Assembly (NCBI RefSeq): GCF_001685025.1
Contig: NZ_MAYU01000001.1
Location: 124,001-188,000 of the forward strand
Length of the DNA stretch: 64,000 nucleotides
Source: Bacillus sp. FJAT-27225
Lineage (GTDB): Bacteria > Bacillota > Bacilli > Bacillales > Cytobacillaceae
Reading direction: 5' to 3'
The position numbers were made by a program, and so were the translations under genes. The notes beneath the pieces are model-generated. The model did no database searches and was not told the origin of the DNA. It worked only from the letters and a program-made list of their open reading frames with translations. This document shows, in pieces, positions 17,333-26,907 of the stretch. Positions within the stretch are counted from its first letter, which is position 1, and each line of letters opens with the position of its first letter.

Positions 17333-17865
17333 GATTGATCTCCTCCCATCTTTTTTCGAAGCTGGTCCTTCGCACGGCGGAGCCTTGTTTTAATCGTTTC
17401 CTGCTTTATTCCTGTCAATTTTTCAATTTCCGAGATTTTTAAGTCTTCATAATAATGAAGAATAATCACTTCCCGGTACAATGGTGGAAGAGATAAGACG
17501 TTCCGTGATAGAAAAAAATCTTCTTCTTTTCCGATGAGATTATCCTCAATGGATTGTGTCCCAACCGTTGCTTTGTATGAGAAAAAATCCAATGGAACAG
17601 CAAATTTATACCATTTGCTTCTCATATAATCCTTGCATTTATTGATGGCGATTTTGTAAAGCCAGGTCTTATACGAACTTTCGCCGCGGAAATCTTTTAG
17701 CTTTTTGTAACAGGAAATAAAGGCTTCCTGTGTTAAGTCCTCCGCGATCGTCCAATTTTTCACATACGTAAACAACAATTTCTTTAAGCTTTCTGCATGA
17801 AGCTCAATCAAGTCTTCAAGAAGTTCTTCATCTGAGCTGTAATCATCCGGCCGGATTTGGTACAT
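17317..17865 (-). CDS. ECF RNA polymerase sigma factor
   Basis: A 182-aa group 4 sigma factor with region 2 (LLFTYVKNWTIAEDLTQEAFISCYKKL, then SSYKTWLYKIAINKCKDYMRS) and region 4 (LPPLYREVIILHYYEDLKISEIEKL, IKQETIKTRLRRAKDQL). It directs RNA polymerase to a stress regulon. ATG start with AGGGGG upstream. The gene is preceded by a matching ECF-type promoter (17897-17925), so autoregulation is likely, and it is coupled to the membrane anti-sigma gene. Confidence 0.93.
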   Translation of the reverse strand: MYQIRPDDYSSDEELLEDLIELHAESLKKLLFTYVKNWTIAEDLTQEAFISCYKKLKDFRGESSYKTWLYKIAINKCKDYMRSKWYKFAVPLDFFSYKATVGTQSIEDNLIGKEEDFFLSRNVLSLPPLYREVIILHYYEDLKISEIEKLTGIKQETIKTRLRRAKDQLRKKMGGDQSWKRN

Positions 17866-17896
17866 GTTTGTATCCCCCTAAAAACTTGCTGACATA

Positions 17897-17925
17897 TAGA
17901 CGTTATTTATTCAAAAAAGGGTTCA
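17897..17925 (-). promoter_or_regulatory. ECF-type promoter of the sigma gene
   Basis: On the minus strand, TGAACC and CGTCTA are separated by 17 bases. This matches the extracytoplasmic-function pattern (AAC-type -35, CGT-type -10), so the sigma factor probably drives its own transcription. Confidence 0.68.
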
Positions 17926-18220
17926 AAAATAAAAAACTGATAAATGGTTAACGGGTTTCCCAATGGGCGAGAAAACCTTTAGGTCTGTCTACTATATCTT
18001 AATATAGAGTTTAGTATAAAATTTAAATGAAAATTGCAGGAAACAGGCAATTAAGATATCCAGGAGATTGTCTTAGATATAAGGTAATTTTAGTGGCGAT
18101 TTTGAATAGCAAAAGTTCGCACCTAAATTTTTGAAATATAAAACTACTTTTAATTAATCGTTATATAGAACTCACAAGGTTCTAAATCTATCCAAGATAA
18201 ATCGTATAGGAGACAAAACT
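17926..18220. other. Intergenic region between divergent genes
   Basis: AT-rich spacer between the sigma promoter and the gene at 18221. No open frame, clear hairpin or confident sigma-A promoter is visible. Confidence 0.5.
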
Positions 18221-18778
18221 ATGGACATATTTGAATATTTAGGTGAATTGCAAGCTGACTTAAGAGAAAAAAATTCAAATGAAATTGAAGAAAAATATTA
18301 TACTATTTGTTCCGAATTAGCCGGAACGGAGAAAGCCAATACAATTAAACAAGTAGATTTAAATGAATATGTAAATGAACTAAAGGCAGGACTTGAGAAA
18401 TCTATAAAAATAGCACGAGAACAAACAATTAGAGCAATTTACTTTGAATATGATTTGGATAATGACTGGGAAAGCGCATTTTTTATTTGTGAGAAATATA
18501 ATCAACTAGAATACGAAGACGATGACTGGGCCAGTGAATGGACAGAGGATTTTGATGGCCCAAGTTTAGAGCAGTTTGGCAGCATTTATGAATTAGATGG
18601 TTTCGATGGAAATGACGCTGCAATTGGCTCAACTATCTACTTAGTGGCCAGGACAGTTACAGCATTCGCAAGAGCTTATACATTACTCTCCGATGAAAGT
18701 TCGATCGCTGTGTGTATCGCTTTTCACGACCAAGACCCTATTATTAGAATAAAAGAAAGGTCAAAAAAGAGCCTTTAA
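18221..18778 (+). CDS. Hypothetical acidic protein (185 aa)
   Basis: Cytosolic protein, no signal or membrane segment. The N-terminal third is helical and the middle is strongly acidic (LEYEDDDWASEWTEDFDGP). It is followed by an alanine-rich helical segment (STIYLVARTVTAFARAY). The composition recalls immunity-type proteins of toxin systems, but I do not recognise a family and no toxin gene is adjacent. AGGAGA ribosome binding site. Its last codons form one arm of the terminator. Confidence 0.75.
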   Translation: MDIFEYLGELQADLREKNSNEIEEKYYTICSELAGTEKANTIKQVDLNEYVNELKAGLEKSIKIAREQTIRAIYFEYDLDNDWESAFFICEKYNQLEYEDDDWASEWTEDFDGPSLEQFGSIYELDGFDGNDAAIGSTIYLVARTVTAFARAYTLLSDESSIAVCIAFHDQDPIIRIKERSKKSL

Positions 18779-18799
18779 ACGGTTCAAGGCTCTTTTTTT
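18763..18799 (+). terminator. Rho-independent terminator
   Basis: AAAGAGCCTT / AAGGCTCTTT stem overlapping the stop codon of the preceding gene, followed by T residues. Confidence 0.82.
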
Positions 18800-18893
18800 C
18801 GATTTAGAATGCCATTTTTGTGCTTCTGTAGGAACTAGTATACTGTTTTGAAGGAAATGAAAAATTATTTTTTTAGCTGGATTAAGTGAATGA

Positions 18894-18922
18894 GGGAAAG
18901 GGGGAAGGGGGAAGGGGGAAGG
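18894..18922 (+). repeat. G-rich 7-base tandem repeat
   Basis: Three exact copies of GGGGGAA (18900-18920) with partial copies on both sides. Slippage-prone simple repeat in the 347-base gap before the YesK-like gene. The rest of the gap holds nothing recognisable. Confidence 0.85.
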
Positions 18923-19125
18923 TCAATGGTTTTTACATATTTTATGGTTTAGGGCAGTTCTACAAGAGCAAAAGTTGCCCCACTTTTATATCGGTTTTTG
19001 GGATTAAGGCTTGGTTTGAAGCACCTGAAATGAATTGCTTCGATTCTAAAAAATTCTCATCGTCCCTTATCTGCCATGGTAAAAATAGTTATATAATGAA
19101 TTTTATAAACGGAAGAGGGACCCAC

Positions 19126-19407
19126 ATGTTTTTATGGTACGTTTTAATTGTTGCGGTGTTTGTAGTGGCGTTGGCTTATTATGCAGGTAATTTATTTTTA
19201 CCTAAGAAACGGAAGCTGAAGTATTATTTATCATTATTTATCGGGTTTATCGGTTTGGCCGGATGGGCGTTCATTTTGCTCAGGTTAGCAGGGGGATTAT
19301 TAACGGCTGTTGTCAGTACCTTCTTGCTGATCCTTTCCTTCTTGTCTTTCATTACTGCTATCATAATCGATCTCATCTTTTACAAAGGTGATACAAATAG
19401 GCAGTGA
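19126..19407 (+). CDS. Small membrane protein, YesK-like
   Basis: A 93-aa protein with three hydrophobic helices (MFLWYVLIVAVFVVALAYYAG; YYLSLFIGFIGLAGWAFILL; AVVSTFLLILSFLSFITAII) joined by a short basic loop. Size and helix layout recall the Bacillus YesK-like family, of unknown function. ATG 19126 with GAAGAGGGA upstream; the longer frame from 18886 runs through the G-rich repeat and is rejected. Confidence 0.7.
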   Translation: MFLWYVLIVAVFVVALAYYAGNLFLPKKRKLKYYLSLFIGFIGLAGWAFILLRLAGGLLTAVVSTFLLILSFLSFITAIIIDLIFYKGDTNRQ

Positions 19408-19489
19408 CAACGTTTATTCGGGAAAGTGTGTCTAAGGGGGGAAAAGAGAGCCCCCCTAGTAAAATACTCCCCATATTTCATGATGAAGT

Positions 19490-20056
19490 TCAGTTTTGTT
19501 TAGATCGATACCACCTGATAAATATAATAGCTGCAAGGAATAGCCCTATTCCTACCCCACTTCCTATCATCATGAAAGGTGGGCTCTCAGAGGAAGCCAA
19601 GTCTACCTTGATAGTTGGTGGCTTTCCAACTCCGAGGATCTGTAAATCTCCACTCGCTTGTTGCAATAGGTCCGTCCGTTCGCACATGCCTGTCTCCAAT
19701 TGATTTTTATCCCCATAGGCATAAACCAAATAGTCATTTCCTACACTAAATTCATATCCACAGCTGGCTGAACTTTTGGCAGTGTTAACAATAACCTGAC
19801 TTTCCTTGACACCTTTCCACGAAGACTTCACCTCAAAAACGACAGAAATAGGGTCAGCAGAAGATTGTATAAAGCTATTTGCTCTTGGATCTTCAAACCT
19901 TATTACTTTCCCTGAAAAAATTGCAGTTTTGTTTTTTAACTCTGTTTCGACTGATTCTGGAACCGCACAGGAACAAGCTGATACATAAGCAGGTTTTACA
20001 TAAAAAGAAATAGTGGCAACTAAAAAGATCGCCAAAAGCACTTTCACTTTTTTCAT
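19490..20056 (-). CDS. Secreted TIMP/NTR-like protein with C-terminal anchor
   Basis: A 188-aa exported protein. The N-terminal signal peptide ends near AYVSA, and the mature part begins CSCAVPESVETELKNKTAIF, the Cys-X-Cys start typical of netrin/TIMP-like domains in Bacillus surface proteins. C-terminal residues GSGVGIGLFLAAIIFIRWYRSK form a membrane anchor. More cysteines (SASCGYEF, TGMCERT) suggest disulfides. ATG 20056 has AGGGGTG upstream. A G6/C6 hairpin lies just beyond the stop (about 19433-19460). Target unknown. Confidence 0.78.
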   Translation of the reverse strand: MKKVKVLLAIFLVATISFYVKPAYVSACSCAVPESVETELKNKTAIFSGKVIRFEDPRANSFIQSSADPISVVFEVKSSWKGVKESQVIVNTAKSSASCGYEFSVGNDYLVYAYGDKNQLETGMCERTDLLQQASGDLQILGVGKPPTIKVDLASSESPPFMMIGSGVGIGLFLAAIIFIRWYRSKQN

Positions 20057-20246
20057 TTTAAACACCCCTTTGCTATTAGACGAGGTAAATGGTAATGTTA
20101 TGGCCGGATTTTATTTTTTTATTTTGAAAGGGAAAAGCAACTCGAAATAACAAGGAAAGTGTCGGTTTTTTATCGCTCTATTATTCTACCATATACTGTA
20201 AAATAGAATTATGCGGTTAGGTTCTATTATTTGGGGGTGGGGGATA

Positions 20247-20864
20247 GTGAAAAGATTCAGAGTATTGATGTTGACGGTCGTATTTTTACTGACGATGGCT
20301 CTGCCGGCCATGGCACAAGGAACAAAAAGCGGTGCTACTACTCAGAAGGTATCTTATAGTCATGCAAGTTTTTACGGTGGAACGGAAAATACAGATACCT
20401 ATGTTTCTATTTATTCCGAGAACAAAGACGCGTATATTTTGTATTATGAAACATATAATTTCGATACAAATGAATATCAATATGCCAGTACTGAGATTCC
20501 TGCCTCCGAGGTTGTATTCAATACAACCAAGGGAACAGTCGCAGTAAATAAGGCAGTTGACGTCTATAAATTTGTTGAAAAATACGACAGGAAAACAAAA
20601 TCCTGGACGTATACAGAAGTTTATGTCGGAAAGCAGTCTGTAAATCTAACCTGGAGTTTCAATTCTAAATCATATTCAACCTATTCTTTTACTGAAAGAA
20701 ACGTTGAAATTGACTATGAAGAATATTTGAAGCTTTATAAAGGTACCAATAAAGAATACAGGAACGTCCTTGCTACTGGAACTGTAGCAGGTGTATCAGT
20801 TGAAAGCTTTCAGTACAGCGGTGGTAGTGTTTCCAGCGGAACTGGATTTGCAATCATAAAATAA
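20247..20864 (+). CDS. Secreted hypothetical protein (205 aa)
   Basis: GTG start with GGGGGAT upstream gives a clean signal peptide, MKRFRVLMLTVVFLLTMA then LPAMAQ, so the mature protein is released or wall-associated. The mature part is beta-rich with many Tyr/Thr/Ser and no cysteine. No family recognised. It is terminated by the strong hairpin at 20911. Confidence 0.75.
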   Translation: MKRFRVLMLTVVFLLTMALPAMAQGTKSGATTQKVSYSHASFYGGTENTDTYVSIYSENKDAYILYYETYNFDTNEYQYASTEIPASEVVFNTTKGTVAVNKAVDVYKFVEKYDRKTKSWTYTEVYVGKQSVNLTWSFNSKSYSTYSFTERNVEIDYEEYLKLYKGTNKEYRNVLATGTVAGVSVESFQYSGGSVSSGTGFAIIK

Positions 20865-20910
20865 AATAAACAAGTTTTATCATTAAACCTAACCCGCAGA
20901 CAATACATAG

Positions 20911-20940
20911 AAGGCCGGTTCCTGCTACCGGCCTTTTTTA
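20911..20940 (+). terminator. Rho-independent terminator
   Basis: AAGGCCGGT / ACCGGCCTT stem, seven-base loop, T-rich tail. Confidence 0.9.
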
Positions 20941-20985
20941 TTTTAGGTAAGTTATTGAAAAAAGAACTGCCAAAATCAGAATCCC

Positions 20986-21930
20986 TCAACCAACTTTGAG
21001 AGGTGTTTCATTTTTAGGAGATCGGCTGCTGTTAGTGGACGACTGTTTACTCAGCGCCAAAACTATAATCATTCCTATTATACAAGCTGTTCCAATCCAT
21101 TGAAAAAAACCAAAGGGCTCTTTTAACCAAAGGACCGTTGTTAAAACGGCAGCCAATGGTTCAATGCTGCTTAGCAGACTTGTTTCTTTAGCGGACAGGC
21201 TTTGCAGGCTTTCAATATAAAACCAAAAGGCAATCATTGTACCAAAAAGGATTACGAAGATTAAATATAAATAAGCCTCCAAAGGTAAACCTTTAAAATT
21301 CATTTGCCAGGGCGGATGGACAAAACTTAATGCAATTCCGCCGATTATCATCGCCCAGCCAACGATGACCAGAGAATCAAATTTTTGTAATAATGGAATG
21401 GCATATAAAGTATAAAATGCTAAAGCGACTCCTGATAAAACACCCCAAATGATCGCCGCTTTTGGCACAGAAAGCTGGGAGACTGAGCCGTTTGTTAATA
21501 AGAAAAAACAGCCGGCTAATGCCAAAGAAACAGTAACTATATCTCTTCGTGTTAAAGTGGTTTGCCTCCGTAAAATTAAGTATACGATTATCATGGCAGG
21601 TGCTAAATATTGCAGCAGCGTTGCAACCGCTGCATTGCCATGATCAATGGAAGCCATATAGGTATATTGGACTGCCAACATACCAAGTAATCCATAAATA
21701 ATCATTCGGATAGCTGTCCAGCGGCTTTTCCATACACCAAGGATTTGGGCACGATTTCGTCCGAAATACTGAACGGATAACAGCAAAAAACCTGCTATAA
21801 GCAATCGCATTGTAACGAGCCAATCCACTTCAATCCCATACTCTTGAAAAAGCTTTTTGGCAGCTGTGCCGCCAATGCCCCAAAAAACGGCTCCCGATAT
21901 AACAAGAATGATTCCCTTACGTCTATTCAT
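20986..21930 (-). CDS. EamA/DMT family permease
   Basis: A 314-aa inner-membrane protein with ten hydrophobic helices in two EamA repeats, each ending in a typical motif: [22 protein letters not shown] in the first and [20 protein letters not shown] in the second. It probably exports a metabolite or amino acid. ATG 21930 has AAGGTGGAG upstream; the 20-residue extension to 21990 is not needed. Single-gene unit. Confidence 0.88.
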   Translation of the reverse strand: MNRRKGIILVISGAVFWGIGGTAAKKLFQEYGIEVDWLVTMRLLIAGFLLLSVQYFGRNRAQILGVWKSRWTAIRMIIYGLLGMLAVQYTYMASIDHGNAAVATLLQYLAPAMIIVYLILRRQTTLTRRDIVTVSLALAGCFFLLTNGSVSQLSVPKAAIIWGVLSGVALAFYTLYAIPLLQKFDSLVIVGWAMIIGGIALSFVHPPWQMNFKGLPLEAYLYLIFVILFGTMIAFWFYIESLQSLSAKETSLLSSIEPLAAVLTTVLWLKEPFGFFQWIGTACIIGMIIVLALSKQSSTNSSRSPKNETPLKVG

Positions 21931-22072
21931 CCGTCTCCACCTTACTATATATGAATGGCTTTCTATTAACTTCGGTGATACCAAGCCCAAATCCTTTAAT
22001 AAATTTTAAAGGATTAAGACATTTTGTGAAGAACTTCTTTTAAAAGATAATTTCTAAAAATGGGGTTTTACC

Positions 22073-22639
22073 ATGAAAAGATTAGTGATAATTACAGTCG
22101 GTAAAACACATAGCGGAAAAAGTACATTCGCAAGAGCTTTAGAAGAAAAACTAAACAACTCTTTTGTAATGGACCAGGACAATCAAGCTGAATTTATTAA
22201 TTCATATTATAGTAAGTTACAGCCAGAATACGGACCTAATACATTGAAACATAGCATCTCGAAGCTTATTGTCGATTATGCGATTGAAAACACTCATTTT
22301 CACATCATTGTGAGTAACTCAAATCGGAGTCGAAAAGGACGGCATTATTTGCTTGAAGAAATATTTAATAAAGATCAATTCGTTCGGATCCTCGTTCATT
22401 TTGATATTCCTGATATAGTCCTTCAAGAACGGGTTTCAATTACACAACGCAGTACAACTATATTCAGGGGGGCTTATTCCTCTTTTAACGAAGTCCTTAT
22501 CCGGCAGCAAGCCGAGTCGTTACATGAAGATATTTCCGATCCAGTAGAAGAAGAGGCAGACCATCTTTTTGTGATTAAAAACAATGAAGAAATAGAATCT
22601 GTTATCAAAAGAATTATAGATATTTCTCACACGTATTAG
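22073..22639 (+). CDS. P-loop kinase-like ATPase (Zeta/AAA type)
   Basis: A 188-aa cytosolic P-loop protein: Walker A GKTHSGKST (residues 10-18) followed by FVMDQDNQAEFIN. Later come HIIVSNSNRSRKGR and a lid-like LQERVSITQRST. The layout resembles small kinases of the Zeta-toxin/AAA_33 group that phosphorylate a small molecule. It is followed after 15 bases by a NUDIX gene, so the pair may act on nucleotides. Substrate unknown. Confidence 0.78.
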   Translation: MKRLVIITVGKTHSGKSTFARALEEKLNNSFVMDQDNQAEFINSYYSKLQPEYGPNTLKHSISKLIVDYAIENTHFHIIVSNSNRSRKGRHYLLEEIFNKDQFVRILVHFDIPDIVLQERVSITQRSTTIFRGAYSSFNEVLIRQQAESLHEDISDPVEEEADHLFVIKNNEEIESVIKRIIDISHTY

Positions 22640-22654
22640 AAATGGAGGATTAAG

Positions 22655-23119
22655 ATGAGAAAAGGACAAATACGACCCATCTCTATTTGTTTATTCAGCA
22701 AGAACGATTCTATACTTGTTTGTGAAGGGTTCGATGAAGTAAAACAGGACTATTTTTATCGGCCGATTGGCGGGGGGATTGAGTATGGTGAAACAAGTGC
22801 CGACGCAATAAAAAGAGAAGTGCTTGAAGAGATCGGAGCTGAAATTAAAAACTTAAATTATCTCGGAACAATAGAGAACATATTTACCTTTAACGGAGAT
22901 TTAGGACATGAAGTAGTTTTTGTCTATGATGCAGAATTCGTTGACACGTCCTTTTATGAAAAAACTGCTTTTCTTGGAAAAGAAGACAATGGCTCAACAT
23001 TTAAACTGCTCTGGAAACCATATGGTGATTTTATAAAAAGTGAATTAAGATTAGTTCCAGAAGAACTATGCAGCATTCTCCAAGGTTATTTAGAAGAAGT
23101 TTTGGCCGATGAAAGGTAA
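22655..23119 (+). CDS. NUDIX hydrolase
   Basis: A 154-aa NUDIX enzyme. The box begins GGGIEYGETSADAIKREVLE and ends EIGAEI, with the catalytic REVLEE present. The N-terminal PISICLFSKNDSILVCE strand is typical of the family's MutT-like members. It sits directly behind the kinase-like gene with GGAGG at its start; the two are likely one operon. Confidence 0.9.
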   Translation: MRKGQIRPISICLFSKNDSILVCEGFDEVKQDYFYRPIGGGIEYGETSADAIKREVLEEIGAEIKNLNYLGTIENIFTFNGDLGHEVVFVYDAEFVDTSFYEKTAFLGKEDNGSTFKLLWKPYGDFIKSELRLVPEELCSILQGYLEEVLADER

Positions 23120-23283
23120 TCCTTCTTTTAAAAGCAATTTTATAGAAGAGTTGATCAGGACGATTTTATTTTAAGGATTTATTAGAAGAATCGCCTGTCG
23201 CATTTTCAATGTTTGTGAGTATTGGAATATGTGTTGTCTGAAGGTCTGTTTACAATTTTTTAAATAGAAATGAGGTTATATAT

Positions 23284-23622
23284 ATGGCACGTCCCGAAGA
23301 GTTAGCCCAAAAGCAATTGGATGCATATAATAAGCAGGATTTAGATGCCTTTGTTGCTGTTTACAGCAAAGATGTCGTTGTTAGAGATTTCCCTTCAAAC
23401 CAGATCTCCCTTTCCGGTATCGAGGATTTCAAGGAAAGGTATGCTAAGCTATTTGAAGGTAACCCTAATCAACATGCTGAATTGAAATCCAGAACAGTAA
23501 AAGGAAACATTGTCATTGATCACGAATTTGTCACCGGCAGAGCAAATGGAGAGAATGTAGAAGCGATTGCGATATATGAGGTTAACGAAGAGGAAATACT
23601 TAAGGTCTGGTTCGTAAAATAA
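23284..23622 (+). CDS. SnoaL/NTF2-like protein
   Basis: A 112-aa alpha+beta-barrel protein of the nuclear transport factor 2 superfamily. The N-terminal helix AQKQLDAYNKQDLDAFVAVY and strand YSKDVVVRDFP are characteristic, as is the alternating C-terminal sheet (VIDHEFVTGRA, AIAIYEVNEEEI). Members are small-molecule isomerases or ligand-binding proteins; no catalytic set can be assigned. It lies upstream of paiA but 41 bases apart, so co-transcription is uncertain. Confidence 0.78.
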   Translation: MARPEELAQKQLDAYNKQDLDAFVAVYSKDVVVRDFPSNQISLSGIEDFKERYAKLFEGNPNQHAELKSRTVKGNIVIDHEFVTGRANGENVEAIAIYEVNEEEILKVWFVK

Positions 23623-23654
23623 TCACTTACAGAAGCAGCAAAATAAAGGAGTAA

Positions 23655-24185
<531 letters not shown>

Positions 24186-24195
24186 GTGGCGAACG

Positions 24196-24819
24196 ATGTA
24201 TATTCCAAAGTTATTCAAGGTTACAAATGAGGATGATATATGGGATTTTGTCCAAAACAACTCCTTTGGGACGCTTATAACATCCGACCAAGGTAAACCA
24301 ATCGCGACTCATTTGCCACTGCAGTTCAGTAAACAAGGAGACAGTTACTTTATAACTGGGCATGTGGCATACGGAAATCCTCAATGGCGGACATTTGAAA
24401 CAAGTGAAAATTCTCTTGTTATTTTTCAGGGGCCACATGCTTATATCTCCTCTTCCTGGTATTCGCACAAAAATGTTCCGACTTGGAATTACCAGGCTGT
24501 CCATATGTATGGAAAAGCAAGCATTCTTGAAAAAGATGAACTAATAAAAGATTTAACTAGTCTATTAGAAAAGTATGAACAACACCGTGAAAATTCAGTA
24601 CTATGGGATACCCTTTCACATGGGCTATTAGAAAATCAACTTAAAGGCATTGTTGGTTTTAAACTTAGGGTAGAAGACATACAAGCTGCCTATAAATTAA
24701 GCCAAAATCGAAATCAAACGGATTATATCAGCATTATTGAAGAATTAAAAAATGAACAAGATCCAAACTCAGAACAAATCGCGGAACAGATGAGAAAAAG
24801 AATGAATACTCACAAATAA
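24196..24819 (+). CDS. paiB: FMN-binding transcriptional regulator PaiB
   Basis: A 207-aa FMN-binding split-barrel protein of the PaiB family. Hallmarks are MYIPKLFKVTNEDDIWDFV, FGTLITSDQGKPIATHLPL, HVAYGNPQW and FQGPHAYISSSWY with VPTWNYQAVH. PaiB negatively regulates sporulation and degradative-enzyme genes in B. subtilis. ATG 24196 follows AGGTGG that overlaps the paiA stop; the TTG at 24178 is rejected. The operon ends at the repeat hairpin at 24859. Confidence 0.93.
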   Translation: MYIPKLFKVTNEDDIWDFVQNNSFGTLITSDQGKPIATHLPLQFSKQGDSYFITGHVAYGNPQWRTFETSENSLVIFQGPHAYISSSWYSHKNVPTWNYQAVHMYGKASILEKDELIKDLTSLLEKYEQHRENSVLWDTLSHGLLENQLKGIVGFKLRVEDIQAAYKLSQNRNQTDYISIIEELKNEQDPNSEQIAEQMRKRMNTHK

Positions 24820-24858
24820 ACAGCCAGATTATATTACATTCGGCTATACATTTTTACT

Positions 24859-24894
24859 GGTGCGTTGACCCACGAAGGATTAGCACCTTTTTTG
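24859..24894 (+). terminator. Terminator hairpin, dispersed repeat family copy 2
   Basis: GGTGC ... GCACC stem with inner CC/GG pairs, ACGAAGGATT in the middle and T6. It resembles the hairpin at 12359 and ends the paiAB operon. Confidence 0.75.
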
Positions 24895-24946
24895 TAACCT
24901 TTACTTGTGCAAGTCGTCTAAGTAAAAAATGGTGGAGGAACAAATT

Positions 24947-25522
24947 ATGTACGTTCAGGCTGTTTTTTTAGATAGAGATGGAACTATTGGGGGAGGCGAT
25001 ACTGTTATTTACCCAGGTGAATTCGAGCTTTTCCCCAATGTTAAAGAGTCTTTGGCAAAATTGAAGCAGCTAGGTATATTCATTTTTGCCTTCACGAATC
25101 AGCCTGGCATTTCAAGAGGGGAATGTACTCTTCAAAGTTTTGAAAAGGAGTTGCTCGATTTCGGATTTAACAAAATTTATCTTTGCCCTCATCAACTGAA
25201 TCAAGACTGCCAATGCAGAAAACCATCTTCATTCTTGTTAAAAAAGGCAGCTAAAGAGAATAATCTGGAGTTGGATCGATGTGCAGTAATTGGAGATCGA
25301 TGGACGGATTTATTAGCTGCAGATGAAGTTGGATGTCGAAAAATACTAGTAAAAACAGGTAGCGGGATGGAGACCTTAAGGAAATACATGAACAATGAAT
25401 TTTATGGCCGTTGGGGTCAAGTAAAACCCGATTTTATTGCTGAAGATTTTTCTGAAGCAGTGAAATGGCTAACTCGAACCAGCCCTTTAAGAAAAAACCT
25501 TAATAAAAGGAGACCAATATGA
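24947..25522 (+). CDS. HAD-IIIA phosphatase, GmhB/HisB-like
   Basis: A 191-aa haloacid dehalogenase hydrolase. The first motif is FLDRDGT (nucleophile D9, acid D11), the second is AFTNQPG, and a zinc-type loop CPHQLNQDCQCRKP matches sugar or histidinol phosphatases of the GmhB type. The last motif is VIGDRWTDLLAA. It dephosphorylates a small sugar-phosphate-like metabolite. ATG 24947 has GGTGGAGG upstream. It overlaps the start of the next gene. Confidence 0.87.
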   Translation: MYVQAVFLDRDGTIGGGDTVIYPGEFELFPNVKESLAKLKQLGIFIFAFTNQPGISRGECTLQSFEKELLDFGFNKIYLCPHQLNQDCQCRKPSSFLLKKAAKENNLELDRCAVIGDRWTDLLAADEVGCRKILVKTGSGMETLRKYMNNEFYGRWGQVKPDFIAEDFSEAVKWLTRTSPLRKNLNKRRPI

Positions 25523-25956
25523 AAATAGTAAGAATCGTATTTTTTCTATGCTCTATTGTATCCATTTTTTTCCTAATGTCCTTTATTTCAGCGGGTAAAA
25601 CCAATAATGTTGTGGTGAGTGTGGACGCCTCTAGTAAATTCTCCGAAGAGGAAGTATACGAGGCTATTGCTAAAGTAAAGAAAAAATTCAAGGTTTTTAA
25701 AGGGTGCGAACTTACCGAGTTATGGTACTCCGAAGAAAGTTCAAATCAAGCCATTGAAGCTTATTTAAATCATGGCCGCGGTTCTGAAAATGGTGTGAAG
25801 TCAGGTAACGTTATAGTTTTGCTGTCTACTTTTAAGGTCGATTCATCGGGTGGCGATGGCAGTTTTGAGCCAAACTCTACTCAATCGGACTGGCAGTGGA
25901 TTTTAATCAGAAATAGTAAAACTGGAGATTGGCGTGTCGATGGCTGGGGATATTGA
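25519..25956 (+). CDS. DUF4829-like exported protein
   Basis: A 145-aa protein with an N-terminal hydrophobic segment (IVFFLCSIVSIFFLMSFIS) and no lipobox. The mature domain ends with SDWQWILIRNSKTGDWRVDGWGY, which I recall from the DUF4829 family. The SGNVIVLLSTFKVDSSGGDG segment is also family-like. Overlaps the HAD gene by four bases, so both are translated from one message. Function unknown. Confidence 0.78.
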   Translation: MKIVRIVFFLCSIVSIFFLMSFISAGKTNNVVVSVDASSKFSEEEVYEAIAKVKKKFKVFKGCELTELWYSEESSNQAIEAYLNHGRGSENGVKSGNVIVLLSTFKVDSSGGDGSFEPNSTQSDWQWILIRNSKTGDWRVDGWGY

Positions 25957-26125
25957 CCTTTCTTAAATTTATAAAACCCTTCCTCAAAGCAGACTTGGCT
26001 TCCTCAACACAAAGCGTCTTACGGTGATTCACTTCTTTATAAGTAAGCATTTTCTGTTCCATCCAACTGAATTTACTGATTTTTCATTACATTTTAGCTA
26101 TAGTTTTCGAAAACAGCCTTTAGTA

Positions 26126-26153
26126 TTGACAATTATTAGGTTACAATTACAGT
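26126..26153 (+). promoter_or_regulatory. Candidate sigma-A promoter
   Basis: TTGACA (26126-26131), 16-base spacer, TACAGT (26148-26153), ahead of the small DUF4083-like gene. Confidence 0.55.
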
Positions 26154-26187
26154 AAATGGAACGATGCTATTTAAGGAGGAAATATAA

Positions 26188-26349
26188 ATGGATCTATATT
26201 TGGGTGATGTGGCCTTTCAACTATTTACCTTGCTAATTCCAATTATCTTTATAGCCTTGTTATTTTACATATACTTCTTCATAAAAGGAAACAAGGAGCA
26301 ATTAAATCGTATAGAGGCAAAACTGGACGGTCTATCAAAAAATAGATAG
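26188..26349 (+). CDS. Small membrane protein, DUF4083-like (53 aa)
   Basis: Short gene with a perfect AAGGAGGA site. One hydrophobic helix (FQLFTLLIPIIFIALLFYIY) is followed by a basic region and the coiled tail NRIEAKLDGLSKN. This layout (helix plus KEQLNRIEAKLD) recalls the DUF4083 family. Probably a bitopic membrane protein. Own promoter at 26126. Confidence 0.75.
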   Translation: MDLYLGDVAFQLFTLLIPIIFIALLFYIYFFIKGNKEQLNRIEAKLDGLSKNR

Positions 26350-26430
26350 CGCAACTAATCTGTTAATAAATTGAGTTAAATATTTGTTAATCGCACTTTT
26401 GAACAAATTGGAGATTTTAGGAGGGGGATT

Positions 26431-26718
26431 ATGCCAAATTGTGAAAACTGCAATTCACGATTTTCCTGGAGCAAAATCAGCAGATCAATTGGATGGTTAT
26501 ATAAGCCAATTGCCTGTGACAACTGTGGTACTAAACATAAGATTACCTTATTTAGTAGATGTCTGGTAGTAGCCCTTTCTTCTTTCCCGATTCTCATATT
26601 TGTTTATTTCTTTTCTAGCTACAATAACGACAATATAAACATTGGTATAGCACTTCTTATAGCCATGGTTATTATATTGTTCGCTCCTTATGTTGTTCAA
26701 TACAAAAAGGAATTGTGA
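26431..26718 (+). CDS. CXXC-20-CXXC zinc-ribbon membrane protein
   Basis: A 95-aa protein with an N-terminal zinc ribbon, CENC (residues 4-7) and CDNC (29-32), followed by two membrane helices (LVVALSSFPILIFVYFF and IGIALLIAMVIILFAPYVV). The two CXXC pairs separated by about 21 residues are the signature of TIGR04104-type cxxc_20_cxxc proteins. AGGAGGGGG ribosome binding site. Role unknown. Confidence 0.82.
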   Translation: MPNCENCNSRFSWSKISRSIGWLYKPIACDNCGTKHKITLFSRCLVVALSSFPILIFVYFFSSYNNDNINIGIALLIAMVIILFAPYVVQYKKEL

Positions 26719-26907
26719 GGCAGTATGCCTAAAGAAACGGCAGCGCTATCGAGGCAGGTTAAGGTATAGAGACTGTATTTGCATTTACATATTAAACGAT
26801 TATTTTGTCCTGAACTAACTGGAGTATGTCCTTATTAAAATTATTTTGCTTGGATATGGTAAAATTATGTTAATAGTATTGTGAAGATTTGTAATGGAGG
26901 CTGAGAA

